Part shown: positions 32,750 through 44,640 of the stretch, piece by piece
How positions within the stretch are numbered: the stretch's first letter is position 1
Layout of the letters: the number at the start of each line of letters is the position of its first letter
Origin: Mixophyes australis
Lineage: Eukaryota; Chordata; Amphibia; Anura; Limnodynastidae
Direction of reading: 5' to 3'
Length of the DNA: 64,000 bases
Assembly: GCA_036250195.1 (NCBI GenBank)
Contig: JAVHZZ010000005.1
Span: 127,638,098 to 127,702,097 of the forward strand
Program-made: the position numbers and the translations under genes
Notes under the pieces: generated by a model
What the model was told of the DNA's origin: nothing
What the model saw: the letters and a program-made list of their open reading frames with translations, nothing else
Databases searched by the model: none

Positions 32750-34886
32750 CTAGACATAAAAAGAAAGAAACATGTTATCATCATCATCTGGAGCTTTATC
32801 CTGACCCTCATCAGTGTGTACATCATCATCACAGACTATCAATTCAACGCCGCTTGAATCCGCCATTAGAGAACAGTCAGTGCTTGGATGTCTTTGATGG
32901 TGAAGGCCTTCCTCGTGGAAGATGTAGTTCATTTTTATAAACATTATTTTCTCCACATTTTTGGGAAGTAACCTTCTACGGCGATCACTGACTAAGTTCC
33001 CGGCTGTGCTGAACACTCGTTCAGAGTACACACTGGAGGGTGGGCAGTTTAGGTATTGCAAAGCAAGTTTGTACATGGGTTTCCAAATGGCCTGCTTTTC
33101 TTCCCAGTAAGGAAAGGGACTGTCTGACATTTCCATATCAATTACGTCTTGAAAATAATCCTCCACCATCCTTTGCATGATAATACTCGTATTGGATGGA
33201 GTTATGGGCAAGGTCAAACATTTTTTGAAAAAATCCTTCAATCCAGCCCAGATGTTAAACTGTTCTGGTCTGCCCCTTGCATCTTCTCTGCTTCTTTTTA
33301 GGAAATATAATTTTTTATGAGCAGCAGCTGCTTGAGAAAGTGAAGGAGGACATGTCGTCAAGCCAAGACCCAGTTCAGCGGCCAACTTGCTGAGCAATAG
33401 CTCCTTGCAAAAGTTCACATCTCGCTCATTTACAAGTAAAGACTCAATGTAGGTCTTAAACCTTGGATCAAGCACAGTGGCCAAAACGTAGTGATCCGAG
33501 TTCAAGATCTTAATAACTCGAGGATCATTGTGAAGCGAATTAAGTACTTGATCGACAAGGCCAACATACTTTGCGGAATTGCTTGCTTTCATCTCCTCCT
33601 TCAGTTTCTCAAGCTGATTTTCCAATAGTCTAATTGAAGGAATGACTTGGCTCAAACTAGCAGAGTCTGCACTCACTTCACACGTCACAACTTCAAGTGA
33701 TTTCAGCACCTTGCACAGCACTGAAAGGATTCCCCACTGTGCAAGAGTGAAATACATCCCCCCTCCTTTCCCAATGTCATGGCTTGTTCAATACGCTTGG
33801 ATGGTTTTGCGCTGTTCCTCCATCCTCTGAAGCATGTACAGGGTGGAATTCCACCTAGTTACCACCTTTTGCTTGACATACACTACAAATGGCTATACAA
33901 TTGTTGTCTGTATTTGGGTAGAAATAAAAAAAAAATTCAGCTTTTCCCAACACTTTGCCATAAACTCTCGTCAAATGGCGTAACATAGACGAGGTTCCAA
34001 GATGGTTAAGGTCCCTCCCTCGACTCACTGTGGCTTGACATACATTACAAATGGCTAAACAGTTGTTGTCTGGATTGGGGTAGAAATAATTCCACACATA
34101 AGAAGTGAATTTTTTTGTTATATGGCCAGGCATGACAATGGCCTTTTTCTTGTCACGTGCCAGAACTGCTGCCACTGGTGCAGGACTTACACAAACAACC
34201 TCATCCTCATCAACCTCCTCATTAGCGCCCTCGTCGCCTACACAAATCTCCCCCTCATCCTCTTCTAATTCAAAAGTGGCATCCTCAATTTGTGTATCAC
34301 CGGCTACACTTGGGCTGTTCAGGCACACATCAGCAGAACTGCTGAAAGGGCCCTTCTTTATGGATACACTAACAGAATGCTCACGATTAGACATACCACT
34401 GTTGGATGGACTCTCCACATGGATTGTTGTCATTTCTGATTCAGAGCATACATTATCCTCTAATGCCTTACTGTTTTCTTGCAGCTCGGCTTTGACGCGT
34501 AACAGTAGTTGTGCACCACTTTCAGACTCTAAATTACTTGGTCTTGCTTGGTCACGAGTTACCGTACAAGAAGAAGGTTCGGTAACATTTTTGGATCTAC
34601 CACTAATAAAGAAAGGCGAACACCTCATTCTCTCTTTGCTACTGCGTGTGAAGAATGGCATGTTGACAATTTTTTTTTTATCGTCACTTAACTTTTCCTC
34701 AGTTACACTTCTTTTTCGCTTCAATACGGTAAAAAAAAATTTGGTGTGTGTTTTTTTCCCAGATTTAAAAAGACTATGTACTTTTACATCGCCTTTCCCA
34801 GATGACGTACAGGGAACACTACCATCAGGACTGGTGACAGAACCTGGATGCTGATTCTGCTCATATGTAGACTGCTTTGAATCCAT
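32750..34886 (-). pseudogene. hAT transposase with BED finger, copy B (middle deleted)
   Basis: The best preserved ends of this transposase. From ATG 34886 (MDSKQSTYEQNQHPGS) a long open stretch covers a basic/serine-rich region, an acidic stretch (EEDEGEICVGDEGANEEVDE) and a BED finger (YVWNYFYPNPDNN, CNVCQA, then HLGTSSMLRHLTRVYG; the last His is changed to Tyr). A duplicate of the FYPN..CSVCQA piece follows. The RNase H-like middle with the first catalytic Asp is deleted. From 33850 it resumes with WNSTLYMLQRMEEQ, LVDQVLNSLHNDPRVIKILN, the hATC region (NCPPSSVYSERVFSTAGNLV, SDRRRRLLPKNVEKIMFIKM) and an acidic tail (VCDDDVHTDEGQDKAPDDDD). Confidence 0.9.
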
Positions 34887-34899
34887 TTTAATGAGCCCA

Positions 34900-35600
34900 A
34901 AGCACTTGCAGTGCCAAATATTGTCTTGTATAGATGCTGCTGACAAATATGACATTTTTTGACAGCCAGAAAAGAGTGTAAAACACTGGGGAATATTGGA
35001 CTCCCCAAATCACTTGTAGTGCAAAATATTGTATTAGTTAGATATTGCTGACAAAGAAGACTGTTTTTGACAGCCAGAAAAATTAGTGTAAAACACTGGG
35101 GAATATTGGACACCCCAAATCACTTGTAGTGCAAAATATTGTATTAGATAGATATTGCTGACAAAGAAGACTTTTTTTGACAGCCAGAAAAATTAGTGTA
35201 AAACACTGGGGAATATTGGACACCCCAAATCACTTGTAGTGCAAAATTTTGTATTAGATAGATATTGCTGACAAAGATGACTTTCTTGACAGCCAGAAAA
35301 ATGACTGTAAAACACTGGGGAATATTGGACACCTCAAATTACTTGTAGTGCAAAATATTGTATTAAATAGATATTGCTGACAAATATGACTTTTTTTGAC
35401 AGCCAGAAAAATTTGTGTAAAACACTGGGGAATATTGGACACCCCAAATCACTTGTAGTGCAAAATATTGCATTAGATAGATATTGCTGACAAAGATGAC
35501 TTTTTTTGACAGCCAGAAAAATTAGTGTAAAACACTGGGGAATATTAGACACCCCAAATCACTTGGGAATATGAGACACCCCAAAAGCACTTGGAGTGCC
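34900..35600. repeat. Subterminal tandem array in hAT copy B
   Basis: Six to seven units of about 109 bp: GACAGCCAGAAAAATTAGTG, AAAACACTGGGGAATATTGG, CACCCCAAATCACTTGTAGTG. Related to the arrays in copies A and C but with its own unit variant. Confidence 0.9.
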
Positions 35601-35985
35601 AAAAAAAGGAAAAAAAACCTCCTCTATCCTCCTCTATTACTGCTCTAACAATTGCAAATGGTATTAATATTAGAATTGTATAGAATAGTATACAAACAGT
35701 TATGTGTATAATAATTGCTCTGTCCCTGCACTAATATAGCCTGTGACCTAACCCTGCTCTCTCCCTCTGTCAAATGGCGATGGATTGCTGTGGAGGCTGG
35801 TATTTATGCTTTTCAAATCTCGCGAGAACCGAGCGCAGAAATATGAATACGTCACAATGACGTTTTGCCTTGATTTCGATTCCGAATGGGCGGGAGAGTA
35901 CCGAGCCTGGCTCGGTACTCGGATAGGCTAAATTCGGATGGATTCGGATCTCGGGGAACCGAGCCCGCCCATCTCTAATTTTGAG

Positions 35986-36312
35986 TTGCGTGTTTATTAG
36001 GGTACATGCAACTCAAATTCACACATTAGATCACAATTTTTCTGCCATAATTTTAATGCATATGTTTGGGTCACAATATTGAAGCCTACTCTAAATCATG
36101 CCTATTGTGTGCATTTTATCTTCATATCCCCTGCTATGTTTGTATTCTTCTGGACTGTCCTTCAATTTTAATCTTAATGTGATGCTAAGATTCTAAAAAT
36201 CATATTAAGATTAGATCCCCATCTTTCTAAAGTACAATATCTACATATTTAAAGATGCAGAGTATATTTACATTATTAGGTGATGCAAGAAGAGGATTGC
36301 AAATTATGTCAA
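35986..36312. other. Unassigned stretch
   Basis: No feature recognised between hAT copy B and the Tc1 element. Confidence 0.4.
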
Positions 36313-36314
36313 TA

Positions 36315-37290
36315 TACACTCAGTGGCGACTTTCTTAGGTACATCTGCTCTCTATTTCAAACATCTAATCTGCCAATCATGTGACAACTTAATACATAAA
36401 AGCATGCAAATATGCTCAAGAGGTTCAGTTGTCCAGACCAAACATCAGAATGGGGAAGAAATGTGATCTAAGTGACTTTGACCATGGAATTATTGTTGGT
36501 GCCAGATGGGATGGTTTGAATAACTCCTCGCATTTCATTTACAACAGTGTCTAGATTTTACAGAGATTGTGAGAAAAACAAAAAACATCAAGTGGGAAAC
36601 AGTTCTGTGGGCAAAAATGCCTTGTTAATGAGAAATGTCATTGTAGAATAGCAAGACTGGACATCAAATAAAGATGCGTTACAACAGTAGTATGCAAAAG
36701 AGCATCTCTGAATGCACAGCATGTCGAACCTTGAAGTGCATGGGTTGTTTATTAGAAAACCAGACTGGTTCCACTCCTGTCAGTTAAGAACAGGAAACTG
36801 AGGCTACATTGCACATAGACTCACCAAAACTGGAAAGATGAAATTGGAAAAATGTTGCCTGGTCTGATGAATCTTAATTTCTGCTGTGAATGTCAGAATT
36901 TGGTGTAAACAACATGAATCCATAGTTCCATCCTGCTTTGTGTCAAGTGTCAACGGCTGGTGGTGGAGGCGTAATGTTGTGAGGAATATTTTCTTGGCAC
37001 ACATTAATTAATTGAGCATCATTTAAATGCCTCCAATAGTCGCCAGATCTTAATCTGCTAGATCACCCTTGGGTTCTTATGAAACAAGAGATTGGCGGTA
37101 TAAATGTGCAGCTGACCAATCTGCAGCAGTTGAATCATGCTATCATGTTGACTTGGACCAGAAGATCTAAGAAATTTTTCTAGCTCCTTGTGGAATCCAT
37201 GCCACAAGGAATACAGGCTCTTCTGGGGGGAAAGCGGGAGGTCTGTCAAGTACTAGAAAGGTATAGCTAAAAAAGTGGCCACTGACTGTA
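36315..37290 (+). mobile_element. Tc1-type transposon, second family, internally deleted
   Basis: Inverted ends TACACTCAGTGGCGACTTTC and GTGGCCACTGACTGTA lie between TA dinucleotides (36313-36314 and 37291-37292). Inside are decayed transposase pieces (GAATGGGGAAGAAATGTGAT; GAGCATCTCTGAATGCACAG; GTTGCCTGGTCTGATGAATC). The block between GGCACACATTAATTAATTGA and CTCCAATAGTCGCCAG is shorter than in known relatives, so the second catalytic Asp region is lost. No usable frame remains. Confidence 0.85.
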
Positions 37291-37635
37291 TAAACAATTA
37301 GTAAAGAAAAACTTTTAAATGTGCTGACAGATGGAAAATCATTAATGGGCTTTGCATTCAGCCTAATGTCATGGCTTCTGAAATAAGCAGCACATTGTTA
37401 TACATTACAAAAGCAGGTGCACTTTGTTATGTTCTTCCTTCCAACTTTGCTGGCCATCCAGTCAATGGGGCGACCTCGGGCACTTGGAAGGGTACTTTCA
37501 AATAACGGTCAAATTACTACTCATAGGAGCAGTAGCTGTTGCTTAATTCTTTAAAGGCTCATTCCTAATGCGATTACATAAACACTTGCGAACCCTCTGA
37601 TTGGTGCTCTGTCTCAATTTCACTGGGGCTGGTTT

Positions 37636-37748
37636 TTTCATCATCATCATCATCACCATTTATTTATATAGCGCCACTGATTCCGCAGTGCTGTACAGAG
37701 AACTCATTCACATCAGTCCCTGCCCCATTGGAGCTTACAATCTAAATC
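37636..37748 (-). repeat. tRNA-derived SINE, 3' part only
   Basis: Plus strand starts with ATC repeats, then TTTATTTATATAGCGCCACT, GATTCCGCAGTGCTGTACAG and CCCCATTGGAGCTTACAATC. Matches the tails at 12919 and 58078; the tRNA-like head is absent (5' truncated). Confidence 0.8.
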
Positions 37749-37819
37749 TCCTTGCCTGTTATATGTGCAATGATCTAGTGTAATGTTATTCGCTTGCTTT
37801 TGCATATACAAACCCAGCT

Positions 37820-38646
37820 TGATATTGTCCTTGTTCTGATCCCAGCCTATGCTTAACCTTTGCTTGAATTTCTGGCTACTGAAGTTTGCAGCCTGCCTTT
37901 GCTTGCTTGGTTTTTCTGCCTGTGGCCACCTGCTCTTACTATTGCTGGATATGTTAAGGGTAAGTGCCACTCATTCGATTTGGCCCACCTGCTGACTGTT
38001 ATTCCTAGTTTGCACAGTACTTTTTGTAAGTTTTACTTTGTTTTCTCACCTATCTTTTCTGTCTGAATACACTGTATATTCTTGTCACTTAGTACCTAGT
38101 ACCTTCTCTTGTCCTTGCCCACTGTTGTTGACTGTCTATCAGGTGCCGTCCCTGATTACCTACTTCATCGCGGGGATGGTTGCTTTCCCTTCATGTTGGC
38201 CCACTGCGCCTTGAGACATGCTTTCCCTGGCCCTGTGATATCACTGACTGCCCAATTAAATTGCCTCTTTAAGGCAGACTCTGGCAGCCTATTGCTGCCA
38301 GAGTATTTGGTCTCTATAGTCCAGCTCCAGCGTTTGTTCCAGCATTTAACCTATTAATTCCTGGTTTGACCTCTGCTGCTGTTCCTGACTACCATCTTGG
38401 ATTCTCATTTGGCTCCAGCATTACCAGACAGTATTGACCTCATCTTATTTGGCCATTCTGTTCACCTTCTGCTTTAGCAGTGGCTGACATTGAGGGCCGG
38501 GACTTGCACGTACCATGCAATTAAGGCTAAAGCTTTTTGTCGTGGTTCTTGGTGAACACTTGATTTGTGTTAAACTCCCAACTTTTTTTTTCAATAGTGT
38601 CAACTACCGTTAGCAGTCATCATCAAATTCTAGTGTGGTTGTGACA
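37820..38646 (+). mobile_element. LTR-like segment, tentative
   Basis: Contains TATCAGGTGCCGTCCCTGAT (38133), resembling the TGTCAGGTGCCGTC start of the other LTR family, and ends GTGTGGTTGTGACA (38646). The next five bases, CTATC, also occur directly before AGGTGCCG. Style is that of a Ty3 LTR, but start and direction are uncertain. Confidence 0.3.
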
Positions 38647-38859
38647 CTATCCCTGGTCATCTCTCTGCTAACCCCTACAAAAGCCTATGTGTAAATACCT
38701 AGATATACATACAGAAGTCATGTGGTTAACAGATGACTGGTTAGAATTACCACACTAAGGAAGAAGGCGCTGCTACAGGTGAAGTGCATGAGTATCCTGG
38801 TTTTTGGTGTTTGTTCTTTGCTGTCTTTTCTAAAGATTTTCTATAGTACCTCATAGATG

Positions 38860-39125
38860 CCTCCCAACTTTTTAAATTGGGGAATCGGGACTTGGGCAGT
38901 ACGCAAGAGAAGGGGGTGTGGTCGCATGTCACAGAGCTTGGCAACATCCCATAGGGGCATATCCAGCCCTCCCAACATGTTGTACCATTCCCTCCTCTAA
39001 AAACATCCCTTGAAATCTGCACACACCAGGGACAGGTGCAGAGCAGCAGTGAATGGGACATACCTCCCAACTTTTTGGCCCTCAGGACAAAGCTGTCCCA
39101 ATTGGGATGGCCGGACTGTACCTCT
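38860..39125. repeat. Decayed repeat with CCTCCCAACTTTTT motif at both ends
   Basis: TGCCTCCCAACTTTTTAAAT at 38858 and ATACCTCCCAACTTTTTGGC at 39060 are direct copies; a related CATACCTCCCAACTGTC lies at 28138. Unclassified; no protein. Confidence 0.4.
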
Positions 39126-39244
39126 CACTCGAGATAGTTGTGAAATATGTATAACTGGAAACAAGACAGACATTTTTTGAATAAAGTAGCTAATAGATAA
39201 TAAGTGGATAATAGCTCAGCAGAGTCTATATCATGTAAATCTTT

Positions 39245-39730
39245 CTAGCGTTTACCTATGTTTTTTGTGGCTGTGGACTCACACAACCTAAAACACATTC
39301 TGTAGCAGGGAGGAGTGTTGGTTCTATGGGAACAGTGAGTCCAGGATTTGCCTGTAAACAGGTTAAACAGCTTGCAGTTTTTTGCAGCTAGTGTAAAGTA
39401 TCTCGGAGCATACCAATAGGCCATAATTATAGCAGTTTTTGAAACGTGTGTTAAACCACAACTGAGCTGTGCCAAAACAGAGTACAAACTTTATTTTGGT
39501 GCAACAAGCTTATCATAATTACTGCATCACAAACCTGTGTGGCCTGGTTCACATCCTCCTTGCTTGCCAGCTGGAGACCTTCTGTGAAGAACAAACTTTT
39601 TGCATAGAAATTAACATTTTTTTCATTAGGGATTATAGTAACTGTCTTTAATTTACATTTTTGTTCTTTTATCCATTTTTCTGCTGCTGACTTTACTACT
39701 CTGTCAGCTCTGGTATTAAACAATTCCCCA
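39245..39730 (-). pseudogene. Retroviral-type pol remnant (RNase H end / integrase start)
   Basis: Old endogenous-retrovirus-like fragment. Reading from 39723 shows LFNTRADRVVKSAAEKWIKE, in place and style of an RNase H end, and about 250 bp further AIIMAYWYAPRYFTLA, like the helix before the integrase zinc-finger cysteines. Frameshifts separate the pieces, and cysteines and catalytic residues are incomplete. I infer a vertebrate retroviral pol; genus not assignable. Confidence 0.35.
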
Positions 39731-41435
39731 ATCAGTGTGTGCTTGTAGCCACTCCCATTTCATTATCACCTAGTACAACCCCTTTGAAAGACTCTAATGT
39801 TTCTTCCTGGATTTCAATAATTCATACAATACCAGGCCCAAGGAATACTTTCCAAACATTCAGCCATTTTAAAAGCACCACTGTCCCTTTTTACAAATCA
39901 GATAACCTCATTAGACACCTCACTCTTCATCAAAAACTAAATCACTCACAAGGTTTCACATACATTTTTCTCTCATAATCCCTTCAAATTGATATCCAGA
40001 AATGTAGTAAAATTATACTTATACAAGTTTAGAAGGTAAACAATTACATATTTCTGCCTGTACATATATAAAATGAAAAAGCAGATAACAAAGGTTATCC
40101 TTCTGGTAATCCACCATAAAACAAAAAACTAATCAAAAATTACTCACTCTCTCACATATAAAGGAAGACAAATTAACTGATACCTTCCAGCCTACATCTG
40201 TGAAAGCATTAAACTAAGTACTAATCAGCTTCAATGTGTTATTACCACTCTGGAGATATTTTAATTACTCTTGAATTATTGAAGCATACTCGAAGAACCT
40301 TTTTATCAATTTTACATACATTGTCAGATAACCAAAACATAGTCCTACACCAAGATTTTTTTGACAACATCAATACAGAGGGAGAGAATCTTGAACTTCA
40401 TTCCCCCTCTCTGCTCATAGCCCCCCTTCCTTTCTTCACACACACTGAAGTCTTTTACACAGAATAAAGGCGGGGGGGACGACGACATTCCATTCTCTTA
40501 GCTGCACAGCCTCATACACACACTGTATAATTTTTCTCCCATATACATGCATCTACGGGATGCAGTGCTTATTCTCTTTTATCTCAGAGATCACCGATTA
40601 TATGACTTTAAATTTCAACATCATAAGTACCTATTACAGGCAAGGTTAGATTGTTAGAGGTCTGCCTTGTGTAAATACTCAAAATACTTAACAGCAATTA
40701 AACTGTTCTTCCTATACATGTAACTAGCAACTAACCCTTCAGTAAATCTTGTTTTAAGTCATTTTAATGACAGATTCACAACACAAATAATGCTAGTCAC
40801 AATATTTAAACCTTCTGTCTGGGTCCTTAATTTTTCTATTGCTCTTGACACACTTTCCCCTACAGCATTCCACATTTTACACATTTCTGTACTCTTCAAT
40901 AAGTCAGTCCTGTCTCACATTTACATCTCCACATATATTTCGGCTTTCCAGATCTCTTAACTTCCCTGTGCCCCCTCAAACAATCTCTTGGGGTTTTGTC
41001 TCAATACCCCTTTCGTTCTTGTCACATTGCCACTTGCACCACTCTTGTTCCTCCGTCCACACATATCATTTCCTTCCCTTACGTCTGCCATCTCTGCACA
41101 TTCATGTTCATAAATTAATTTCTCTGTGATTTCCTGCTGTGTTTCACATTTTTATCTTTAGTTATGTGTATCAATATATTTTGACATACTCTTTATCATG
41201 TGTTGTATCCTTATTGGATCAAAACTACCATCGTTGGTCAAACCAAACTTCTTAAACAATTCATCAATTCCTACACAAAATTTTTTGCCATGGATATATT
41301 CCATTATGTCCATAGGCATTCCTGGAACATCAGATTCTGTACTATTGTTACAAAATACCTTTTGACCTAGTCAAAATATCTTATGACAATTATGTACTAT
41401 TGAAATGAATTTAAACCATACCATTAATTAATACT
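39731..41435. other. Unassigned, possibly retrovirus-derived stretch
   Basis: AT-rich with short broken minus-strand readings (for example around 40760-40860, SVSRAIEKLRTQTEGLNIVT) that could belong to the same retroviral remnant. The phrase CTAGTCAAAATA...TTATGAC at 41368 recurs at 45790 beyond the LINE insertion. Confidence 0.3.
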
Positions 41436-41995
41436 TGGTTGACAAAGGAAGATGTCAAAAGGCAACTAAAAAATATTAAGATAAATAAAGCTCCAGCTCC
41501 AGATGGCATACACCTAAAGGTTCTTATGGAGCTAAAGTTAGAGATAGCTAGACCACTATTCTTAATCTTCAAAGATTCAATCTCATCAGGCTCAGTAACA
41601 AATGATTGCTGAATAGCAAATGTGGTGCCATTGTTTAAAAAGGAAACAAGATCACAACCAGGGAATTAAAGACCTGTAAGCCTGATATCAATAATGGGGA
41701 AAGTACTGGAAGGTATAATAAGGGATAGTATTCAGGATTACTTGGTGCGCAATAAGATTTTTAGTGGGAATCAGCACGGATTTGTGAGGGATAGGTCATG
41801 TCAATCTAATCTAATTAGTTTCTACAAGGAAATTAGTGGGAGCTTAGACCAGGGCAGCACAGTAGATGTGGTCTACTTTGGTTTTGCAAAGGCCTTTGAT
41901 ACAGTGCCATAGAAGAGGTTGGTTTACAAAATAAGGGAACTGCGTCTAGGAAACAATATTTGTACTTGGATCGAAAACTGGTTAGAGAATAGCAT
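41436..41995 (+). pseudogene. CR1/Rex1-like LINE reverse transcriptase, first part
   Basis: Reverse transcriptase of a jockey-superfamily LINE. The reading runs WLTKEDVKRQLKNIKINKAP, APDGIHLKVLMELKLEIARP, RPVSLISIMGKVLEGIIRDS, QHGFVRDRSCQSNLISFYKE and VDVVYFGFAKAFDTVP. Stops occur (ND*WIAN region and after FDTVP). The catalytic-block Asp of the usual YLDFxKAFD motif is Gly here (YFGFAKAFD). Interrupted at about 41995 by another LINE; the frame resumes at 44650. Confidence 0.85.
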
Positions 41996-44640
41996 CCCGC
42001 CGAGTTCCTGCACCCGCCTAGCTACCTGGTTTCCGGCCCCTCCGGCAGTGCCTGAAATCGACTCCCGGCCTGAAATCGGCTCCCGGCAGCATCTCAAATC
42101 GGGTCCCCGGCTCTAGCCCAGCTGCCTCCACTGTTCTTACCTGGCTTCTCCTTCGATCTTCAGTGCTTCTCGGCTCTGCTCTTCTCTCCTGTGGACCTCC
42201 ATCCGGCTGTCTCCCTGGGTCCTCCCGCCGCCGTCCGTGAGGCCTACTTCTGGTCTCATCCCCGGCCTTGAGTGCCGCTCCTCTCCACTTCGTGTGCCTC
42301 TTCTGGTCCCTGCATTCGGCCTGTTGACATGCACCTGTGGTCCTGCACCTCTATGCTGCTCCAGAGATACTTCTCAGGAGCGTCCTGCATAGTGGCTCAT
42401 AACCTCACCTCCACCCCGCTCCAGCGTTACTCCAAACTGACCCGCACTGCGGCCTACTCCTGGCTGACTCCACAGACTCCCCCATTCTCCTCGCTTCCGC
42501 TGCCTCTCGACTCTGCCGTTACTCTCCATGCTCTGCCCTCCTTTTACGCCCAGGGCTGTCTCCATCGTCACCTCTGATGCTCCTCTCCTGTTGTCCACGG
42601 ATGGTTCCTCCACCCTCCTGCCCCTCCTTTGAGGTCTCCACCTACTCTCACCCAAGCACTCTAGGTATCGTCTATTGTCTGCACTATTGTCTCTCTGGTT
42701 TGCTTCACTGACTTTTCCCTGGAACTCTGCATCATCCCCTGGGGTGGCTTGCCACATCGGCCTGCTCCTAGCCACGTTTAGGCACCTGTTGTTTACTGTT
42801 ATTTAATGCCTGTTATCTATCGCCTGTTTTTATTGCCTGTATTTTATTATTTTCCTGTTATTTACTGTTATTCATTGTCTCCATTATCACACTGTTTTGC
42901 CTTATACCCTCCTGCCATGTTTTATATGCCACACCTTTTCTCCCTTCCACTTTAGGCCTCATTAACTGACCTTCTCTCTCTCTCTCATTCTCCTCGTGTC
43001 CTTTTGTCTCCTCCGTCACCTGCGGCCGTCTCTCTCTGCTACTGTCGGCTCTTGTTCCTCCGCCCTCCTGGTATCCTCCCTTCTTGCTCCCTTAGCCCTT
43101 ACTCTGTCTCCCCAACGACTGCTGCCACTCTCCATCCTGCCCCCCCTTCCTTCTTCCTCTCCTCCTCCCTTCAGCCCTCATTCCTAGTCTCTCTTATCTC
43201 CCTCGTCCTTTGCTCCTTTCTACCCACCCTTCTGCTCCACCTTCGCCTCTCTCCCTCCTCACTATGCCCCTGTTCATGCGCCATTCCCATTCTCTCCCGG
43301 TGCCCCACCTCACCCTCTTCCCCCCGCTCTCCCCAGCGCACTGCCCACCTTGCCAACCTCATCACCATCTCTCCTCTTCCCTCCTTCCCCTTCTCCTGTG
43401 CCCTCTGGAAATCTAGATCCGTCCGTAACAAACTCACCGCTATCCATGACCTCTTCTTGCCATTACTGACACCTGTCTCTCCGATTCCGACGCCTCCCCT
43501 GCCGCTCTCTCCTATGGTGGCCTCTCCTTCACCCACTCCGCCAGAGCCGGAGCCCGTCCAGACGGTGGTGTGGGCTTCCTTCTTTCCTCTGCCTGTACTT
43601 TTCGTGTCATCCCCCCTGAATCCTCCCTCTCCTTCTCCTCTTTTGAAGCCCACTCTATCCGTCTCTTCTACCACATCCACCTCCGTGTCACTGTCATCTA
43701 CCGCACCCACTGGTCCCACCTCCCTCTTCATCGACAACTTCGCCGCCTGGCTTCCTCACCACCTCTCCTCTGACCTCCCTTCCATCATCCTCGGCGACTT
43801 TAACTTCCCTATCGACAACCCCATCGACCCTGCGTCCATTAAACTGCTCACCCTTTCCTCCTCCCTTGGCCTTACACACTGAACCTCTTCCTCTACCCAC
43901 TGCCTTGGTCAATCCCTCAACCTTGTCTTCTCCTACCTATGTAATCTATCTGACTTCTCTGTCTCTCCCTTTCCTCTATCCGACCACCATCTTTTCTCTT
44001 TCTCTCTCTCCTCCTCTCCTGCTTCACTCTCCATGCCCATTCCTACTCCTACTTGATCCTGCTACTCTGTCCTCTACTATCGATACTCTCCTTTTTCCCC
44101 TTTCCTCCCAGGCCTGCCCCAACCTGGCGGTCTCCCTCTACAACCACACCCTCACCTTTGCTCTCGATGCGGTCACCCCTGCCCACTCTGTCAACCCCCG
44201 TTGCTCCAAACCCCAACCCTGGCACTCCAAATTTACCCGCTTCCTCCAAAAATGCTCTCGTACGGCTGAACGACACTGGAGAAAATCCCGCTCCCTGGCT
44301 GATTTTCTCCATTTTAAGTTCATCCTCTCCTCTTATAGCTCCGCCCTCTCTCTCACCAAATAATCTTTCTTTAAATCCCTCATTTCCTCCCAGTCCTCTA
44401 ACCTTCGCCGCCTCTTCACCACCTTCAACACTCTCCTGTCCCCTTCCCTCCTCTCCCATCCTCCTTGACCGACACTGACTTTGCCTCCTTCTTCTCCCCT
44501 AAAATCGAGGCTATCCGACTCAAAATCTCCTCTTCCCCTCCCCCGCCCGCCCCCGGAACTCTTCCTCCCTCTCCCCCTAGCCACCTAGTCCCTGTACGGT
44601 GCTAAGGATACATAGTGGCGCCCTATAAATAAAAAAAAAT
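41996..44640 (+). mobile_element. L2-like LINE inserted into the CR1-like LINE, internally deleted
   Basis: GC- and pyrimidine-rich block flanked by TAGAGAATAG (left) and TAGAGAACAG (right), a duplication with one change. It ends CTGTACGGTGCTAAGGATAC and TATAAATAAA plus an A-rich tail, so it inserted as a LINE on the plus strand. The endonuclease part is present in pieces; reverse transcriptase is missing because the sequence jumps at about 44580 to the 3' tail. Confidence 0.8.
43390..44345 (+). pseudogene. LINE endonuclease (APE type) and linker, frameshifted
   Basis: Pieces in three frames give an apurinic-type endonuclease: CALWKSRSVRNKLTAIHDLF near 43400, SFEAHSIRLFYHIHLRVTVI near 43645, DLPSIILGDFNFPIDNP near 43785 (GDFN motif), LGQSLNLVFSYLCNLSDFSV near 43905 and PLSDHHLFSFSLS near 43975 (SDHH motif). 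Then RCSKPQPWHSKFTRFLQKCS and RTAERHWRKSRSLADFLHFK lead toward where reverse transcriptase should begin. Known relatives nick DNA for target-primed reverse transcription. Not functional here. Confidence 0.75.

Larger units (their letters stand above)
30838..35977 (-). mobile_element. hAT transposon copy B
   Basis: Exact 8-bp duplication ATTTTGAG at 30830-30837 and 35978-35985. Ends TAGAGATGCTCACTGACCCC and GAGCCCGCCCATCTCTA match copies A and C. A 1286-bp solo LTR interrupts it (30933-32218); without that and one duplicated 5 bp the element is about 3.85 kb. Confidence 0.95.

Noticed and set aside
34105..34854. 249-codon plus-strand serine-rich reading, and its twin at 46948-47529
   Set aside because: Antisense to the hAT transposase N-terminal region; appears in both copies for that reason.
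43171..44584. Glycine/arginine/glutamate-rich minus-strand readings
   Set aside because: Antisense shadow of the pyrimidine-rich LINE endonuclease region, which has recognisable motifs on the plus strand.
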